7,006 bases of DNA from an uncultured Bacilli bacterium (GTDB lineage Bacteria > Bacillota_I > Bacilli_A > RF39 > UBA660). Made by a program: the position numbers and the translations under genes. Position 1 is the first letter of the stretch. Each line of letters starts with the position of its first letter. Shown one piece after another: positions 5,086 through 7,006 of this stretch. The notes beneath the pieces were generated by a model. It ran no database searches and was not told the origin of the DNA. It saw nothing but the letters and a program-made list of their open reading frames with translations. The DNA is taken from assembly GCA_947629125.1 (NCBI GenBank), contig CANRCO010000062.1:1-7006 (forward strand), read 5' to 3'.

Positions 5086-6095
5086 TATAATAATTCTTCC
5101 GGATTATTATTTGGTGTATTATTAGGATTTTGGTTAGCCATTTGATTCATCATTGGTTGATTAGGATTTGGTGGCATTTGTCCTGGCATATTAGCAGTTA
5201 ATTTTTCATTATATTTTTGAATAACTTCATTAACAGTTGGTATTGAAGTACTACCACCTAATTTAGCAGTTGATAATCCAGCAGCTATATTAGCATAAGT
5301 TACACTTTTTTCTAAATCAAATCCGTTAGCTAAACTATAGACAAAAGCTCCATGGAAAATATCTCCCGCCGCCGTAGTATCAACAGCATTCATTTTTAAC
5401 CCTGGCATAACTTTAATTTGTTTATTATTACAATATAAAGCTCCATGTTCTTCCAAAGTAACAATAATTTGAGAATTTGTAAAACGATTTTTTAAAGTAT
5501 TATAAACTCCAACTAAAGTTTGAGTATTATTATAATCAATTTTTATTTTTGTTAACTCTTCAGCAAAATCTTTAGAAGCAATTATATAGTTACAATATTT
5601 ACATAACTCAATAGTATCTTTAGTTAAACGTCCAGCATCAATTACTTTAATAGCTTGGCCATATTTATTAATGGCAAACTTACTAGCGTTATAATCATGA
5701 CCATCCATAAAGATAATATCAGGAGTTATTAAATATTCAAATTTTTTAATAAAATTAGTTTCATCACCAACATTTAAAGTTGTTCTTCTCCCATTAGGAG
5801 TAACTAATATCATTGAAAGGGATGTTAGTAATTCATAGTTTGTTTCCAAATACTTAGTATTTACATTACTAGTTTCTAAATCTTTTTTAATTTTACTACC
5901 AAAGTTATCAGAACCAATTACTCCCGAAAAATAAGTTTCAATTCCCCATTTTCCTAAAAGTAATGCAACATTACAAGCAGGTCCTCCAATACCTTCAATC
6001 CTTTGTGTAAAACGATATTTTTGATTTTCAACAGGGAAAGTATTTATTGGACAGGTTATATCATAAGTACAATGGCCAATACTAAGTACAGTCAT
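5085..6095 (-). CDS. PfkB/ribokinase-family carbohydrate kinase with low-complexity C-terminal tail
   Basis: Predicted cytoplasmic ATP-dependent sugar or nucleoside kinase of the ribokinase fold. Visible landmarks are the N-terminal substrate region with GGPACNVALLLGKWG (residues 37-51), the lid and sheet region, and the anion-hole/catalytic motif VDTTAAGD (238-245), with Asp245 as the expected base. The core ends near residue 300. The last 35 residues or so are Pro, Asn, Gln and Met rich (MPGQMPPNPNQ and similar, ending NPEELL), which is unusual for the family and probably disordered. The substrate cannot be assigned. The start is placed at ATG 6093-6095 because AAAGGTGA lies 5 nt upstream; a GTG three codons earlier is inside that site. 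It is first of a pair with the overlapping Smr gene. The core family call is firm. Confidence 0.92.
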   Translation of the reverse strand: MTVLSIGHCTYDITCPINTFPVENQKYRFTQRIEGIGGPACNVALLLGKWGIETYFSGVIGSDNFGSKIKKDLETSNVNTKYLETNYELLTSLSMILVTPNGRRTTLNVGDETNFIKKFEYLITPDIIFMDGHDYNASKFAINKYGQAIKVIDAGRLTKDTIELCKYCNYIIASKDFAEELTKIKIDYNNTQTLVGVYNTLKNRFTNSQIIVTLEEHGALYCNNKQIKVMPGLKMNAVDTTAAGDIFHGAFVYSLANGFDLEKSVTYANIAAGLSTAKLGGSTSIPTVNEVIQKYNEKLTANMPGQMPPNPNQPMMNQMANQNPNNTPNNNPEELL

Positions 6096-6100
6096 ATCAA

Positions 6101-6108
6101 TCACCTTT
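6101..6108 (-). promoter_or_regulatory. Ribosome binding site that decides the kinase start
   Basis: AAAGGTGA on the minus strand lies 5 nt before ATG 6093-6095, identical in sequence and spacing to the dnaK site. The GTG at 6102-6104 is part of the site, so the 336-residue protein is preferred over the 339-residue version. Confidence 0.82.
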
Positions 6109-6121
6109 CTTATTCTTTCTA

Positions 6122-6150
6122 ATTATACAATAAAAGTAAAATAAAATAAA
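6122..6150 (-). promoter_or_regulatory. Likely promoter of the kinase-Smr pair
   Basis: A perfect TATAAT (6122-6127) lies on the minus strand with TTTATT 17 bp upstream (6145-6150), which matches the -35 consensus at three of six positions. The predicted start near 6115 gives a leader of about 20 nt that contains the ribosome binding site. The position is right, but the -35 is weak in a very AT-rich stretch. Confidence 0.55.
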
Positions 6151-6189
6151 GATTATTTTAAACTTATTTCATCACGAACTATTAAATCA

Positions 6190-6212
6190 TAAAAAAAGAA
6201 CAAACATGTTCT
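6190..6212 (-). terminator. Intrinsic terminator downstream of the RT/MutS-like remnant
   Basis: On the minus strand AGAACA, loop TGTT and TGTTCT form a 6-bp stem (6212-6197) followed by six or more T residues (6196-6191). It would end transcripts from the reverse transcriptase region and insulate the kinase promoter. The stretch between it and the MutS-like stop (6213-6332) holds no gene I can support. Confidence 0.7.
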
Positions 6213-6332
6213 ATAATTTCCTAGATTTCAAAAATATTATCTTAGTTTTAGACGATTAGATTTAATTTTTCTTAAGATATTAGCTTTTATTCTATTTGTT
6301 TTTGTAATATTGCTAAATTTCAATAAACATTA

Positions 6333-6617
6333 TTACTTTTTAATTATTGCAGCACTACTTAGCACCTGGCTTATAAAAACAATTTTTTTATATTTATAAT
6401 ATTCATTATTTTTAATTAAATTTTTTTCAATGATATCTAAATTTTCCATTAATATGTATGATATTTTATTTTTTTTAATAGTATTTAAATCATTATTTAA
6501 ATAAGAAAAAATCATATTATCAACTTCTTTTGAAATATATTTATCTTTTTGTTTAATTAAGATTAAAATATTAGGATGCATCTTTTTTAAAAATTTATAT
6601 CTATTTTCTAAACTCAT
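6333..6617 (-). CDS. Small protein resembling the MutS N-terminal (domain I) fold, RT-associated
   Basis: The 94-residue protein begins MSLENRYKFLKKMHPNILIL. The pattern 'Y..LK..HPN.L.L......Y....D', then KISYILMENLDI and KNNEYYKYKKI, resembles the mismatch-recognition domain I of MutS ('Y..LK..yPd.iLlfr.GdFYE...eDA'), though the GDFYE core is not kept (KQKDKYISKEVD). MutS-like small proteins have been reported, as I recall, as accessory genes of some diversity-generating retroelements. The start is placed at ATG 6615-6617, with AAAGGT about 9 nt upstream; a TTG six codons earlier lies before that site. It overlaps the 3' end of the reverse transcriptase remnant by 17 nt in another frame. The gene ends in tandem TAA TAA. 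Because its partner is broken it may be a relic, although its own frame is intact. Confidence 0.55.
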   Translation of the reverse strand: MSLENRYKFLKKMHPNILILIKQKDKYISKEVDNMIFSYLNNDLNTIKKNKISYILMENLDIIEKNLIKNNEYYKYKKIVFISQVLSSAAIIKK

Positions 6618-7006
6618 CAAACCAGTACCTTTCAACTAATCTTTTAACATACATTTTGCTTCCATATTTATAATTGTTAAGATAAGTTTGAATACTACAA
6701 AATGCTTGTTCAAATGTTTTTTTATTATTTTTATATTGATTTGTGGTATTTATAATTTTTTTTCTTATTTTATATCGATTACTTTTAATTAAACTTGTTA
6801 TAGTCTTATTATTAATAACTCGATAATGATAACCTAAAAAAGTAAATCCTTCCCTACTATCTACTATTTTAGTTTTATTAATATTTAACTTTAACTTATA
6901 GGTATTTTCTAACTCATTTTGAATAAATGCTAAAGCTTTTTTTAATTTTTCTTTATCATGATGAATTAATATAAAATATCGAGTAGATATAAATATCACT
7001 ATTTAT
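6601..7006 (-). pseudogene. Reverse transcriptase 3' remnant lacking the catalytic YxDD, continues past the edge
   Basis: The frame (stop TAG at 6601-6603) encodes the C-terminal part of a retroelement-type reverse transcriptase. RYFILIHHDKEKLKKAL matches the strand after the active site, KLKLNINKTKIVD matches motif 6, and GFTFLGYHYRV matches motif 7, followed by a basic tail. Relatives read RY-x-D-D-FILI at the active site. Here CGA TAT is followed directly by TTT ATA, so the x-D-D codons are missing, consistent with a 9-nt deletion. Two codons before GTG 6997-6999 an in-frame TAA (7003-7005) closes the frame, so there is no intact N-terminus and the GTG is not a credible start. Group II-like or diversity-generating retroelement RTs are the best matches from the motifs; the clade cannot be fixed from this fragment. 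The MutS-like ORF overlaps its 3' end. Confidence 0.75.

Noticed and set aside
6237..6323. 28-codon basic frame starting at TTG (KFSNITKTNR...), in the same frame as the MutS-like ORF after its tandem stops
   Set aside because: There is no ribosome binding site, the start codon is poor, and AAA/AGA-rich content is expected in this AT-rich sequence. It could be a decayed coding remnant but I cannot support it as a gene.
6997..6999. GTG as the start of an intact 132-residue protein
   Set aside because: The protein would begin inside the reverse transcriptase fold, just before the active-site strand, with no ribosome binding site, and an in-frame TAA lies just upstream. It is better read as a broken gene.

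Overview
The window is very AT-rich, and every gene I can support lies on the minus strand. TGG is used for Trp and the frames close on TAA or TAG, so TGA need not be read as Trp. The stress operon is the HrcA/CIRCE type, and the DnaK lacks the ATPase-domain insertion found in Gram-negative homologues. Together these suggest a low-GC Bacillota, perhaps a gut Bacilli/Erysipelotrichia or Mollicutes-related lineage that uses the standard code. The taxonomy is inference.

Layout from left to right, with transcription running right to left. Positions 1-3143 hold the heat-shock operon hrcA-grpE-dnaK. Its DnaK C-terminus is cut by the left edge. It is driven by a textbook sigma-A promoter (TTGACA-17-TATAAT) that sits between and overlaps two CIRCE operators. 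Positions 3148-4602 hold a two-gene membrane unit: a CPBP-family membrane protein, then a small surface protein anchored by transmembrane segments, ending in an AT-rich terminator next to the heat-shock promoter. Positions 4651-4776 hold a compact unit of about 110 nt. It has an extended -10 promoter, a strong ribosome binding site, a 9-11 codon ORF (MNMWAWFRRFF), two nested RNA stems and a terminator. Positions 4796-6127 hold a PfkB-type sugar kinase with an odd Pro/Asn/Gln/Met-rich tail, overlapping by one base a stand-alone Smr-domain protein. Positions 6190-7006 hold the decayed 3' end of a reverse transcriptase, whose frame is broken upstream and whose catalytic Asp-Asp is missing. A small ORF resembling the MutS N-terminal domain overlaps it, and a terminator follows.

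The heat-shock genes form a classic autoregulated unit: HrcA should bind both CIRCE sites and shut off its own operon, while GrpE recycles DnaK. The other units are accessory. The parts most worth a second look are the tiny W/F/R-rich peptide unit in front of the CPBP gene and the reverse transcriptase/MutS-like pair, which may be the remains of a diversity-generating retroelement or a related system.
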